NCBI GenBank assembly: GCA_937899365.1
Contig: CALBPH010000197.1
Span: 1 to 6,021, forward strand
Direction: 5' to 3'
Source: an uncultured Leptolyngbya sp.
GTDB lineage: Bacteria > Cyanobacteriota > Cyanobacteriia > Phormidesmidales > Phormidesmidaceae
Length of the DNA stretch: 6,021 bases
In this document: positions 5,307 through 6,021 of the stretch, piece after piece
Position numbering within the stretch: position 1 is the stretch's first letter
How the letters are laid out: every line of letters begins with the position of its first letter
Notes under the pieces: generated by a model
The model's database searches: none
Told to the model about the DNA's origin: nothing
The model's input: only the letters and a program-made list of their open reading frames with translations
Program-made: the position numbers and the translations under genes

Positions 5307-6021
5307 ATGGGGTTATTTGATCGCGTTAGCCGACTTCTCCGCGCCAATGTTAACGATGCCGTCAGCAGGGCCGAAGATCCCGAGAAGATTCTTGAGCAAA
5401 GCATCATGGATATGCAAGAGGATCTGGTGCAAATGCGTCAGGCAGTAGCGGGTGCGATCGCAAGTAAAAAGCGAGTGGAACAGCAGCAGGAAAAAGCCCA
5501 GTCCGAGGCCAACACCTGGACCCAGCGCGCCCAGCTAGCCCTACAAAAAGGGGATGAAAACCTGGCCCGTGAAGCCCTGGTACGCAAGAAAACCCATGCG
5601 GAAACGGCAGCGGCCTTAAAAGGTCAGCTGGATCAGCAGACCGCGTCGGTGGAGACCCTTAAGCGCAACCTGATCGGTCTAGAAAGCAAAATTTCTGAAT
5701 ATAAGACCAAGAAAAATATGCTCAAGGCCCGCGCCAGTGCGGCCAAGGCCAACGAAAAGCTGCAAAAGACCGTGGGCAACCTCAGCACCAACAGCTCCGT
5801 GGGTGCCTTTGAGCGCATGGAAGAAAAAATTCTGGAAATGGAAGCCCGCGGCCAGGCAGCCGCCGAACTGGCGGGTGCCGACCTGGAAAGTCAGTTTGTT
5901 AGCCTAGAAGCCGGTAGCGATGTGGACTCTGAGCTGGCGGCGATGAAGGCCCAGCTCACCGGGGGGGCCGTTGGCCAAGAGGCGCTGCCCCCTGCCGACG
6001 CTCAGCCGATGGATGCACCGG
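5307..6021 (+). CDS. vipp1: Vipp1/IM30 (PspA family) membrane-remodelling protein, partial at right edge
   Basis: The first 238 residues are visible with no stop. Vipp1 is a bacterial ESCRT-III-like protein that assembles rings and rods on membranes and is needed for thylakoid biogenesis and repair. The N-terminal amphipathic helix MGLFDRVSRLLRANVNDAV (1-19) is the membrane-binding segment. Long coiled-coil helices follow, including EDPEKILEQSIMDMQEDLVQ (23-42), LAREALVRKK (86-95), AKANEKLQ (146-153) and AFERMEEKILEMEA (167-180). Arg44, Glu126 and Glu179, reported around the nucleotide site of cyanobacterial Vipp1, are all present at those numbers. After the last core helix (about 205-217) a Gly/Ala/Pro-rich linker continues past the edge, as expected for Vipp1's extra C-terminal tail and not for plain PspA; the tail itself is not visible. 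The start has AAGGA at 5296-5300 with 6-nt spacing. It is divergent from the propeller gene. A HIP1 site lies at 5454-5461. Confidence 0.95.
   Translation, partial: MGLFDRVSRLLRANVNDAVSRAEDPEKILEQSIMDMQEDLVQMRQAVAGAIASKKRVEQQQEKAQSEANTWTQRAQLALQKGDENLAREALVRKKTHAETAAALKGQLDQQTASVETLKRNLIGLESKISEYKTKKNMLKARASAAKANEKLQKTVGNLSTNSSVGAFERMEEKILEMEARGQAAAELAGADLESQFVSLEAGSDVDSELAAMKAQLTGGAVGQEALPPADAQPMDAP

Overview
The window looks like the chromosome of a cyanobacterium. It carries three copies of the HIP1 octamer GCGATCGC (2585-2592, 2948-2955, 5454-5461), far more than chance predicts in 6 kb. The right edge encodes an IM30/Vipp1 protein that closely resembles the cyanobacterial and plastid thylakoid-maintenance protein. 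I cannot name the genus.

Layout: (1) 1-1656, minus strand, is a tightly coupled three-gene operon. It reads from right to left: a FadR-type GntR regulator, a divergent peptide-deformylase-like metalloenzyme (4-nt ATGA overlap), and a DJ-1/PfpI-family protein resembling isonitrile hydratase (14-nt overlap, cut by the left window edge). A perfect 9+9-bp inverted repeat with a 5-nt spacer lies just upstream of the regulator and is the obvious operator candidate. (2) 1810-2373, plus strand, is a four-helix membrane protein of unknown function. (3) 2398-4722 (open to 4767), minus strand, converges on it and encodes a large exported beta-propeller protein. It has 13 clear Asp-boxes plus one decayed one and two C-terminal membrane helices. 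(4) 4723-5306 is a long divergent intergenic region, AT-rich and full of short direct and inverted repeats. (5) 5307-6021, plus strand, is the start of vipp1, open at the right edge.

How the genes may work together: in operon 1, isonitrile hydratase chemistry (R-NC to R-NH-CHO) followed by a deformylase (R-NH-CHO to R-NH2 plus formate) would make a two-step isonitrile degradation route under a ligand-sensing repressor. This is a hypothesis from gene content and conserved residues. On the right, the propeller gene and vipp1 are divergently arranged. Both protein types have links to photosynthetic membrane biogenesis (Asp-box propellers through Ycf48/HCF136, Vipp1 directly), so a shared regulatory region is plausible but unproven.
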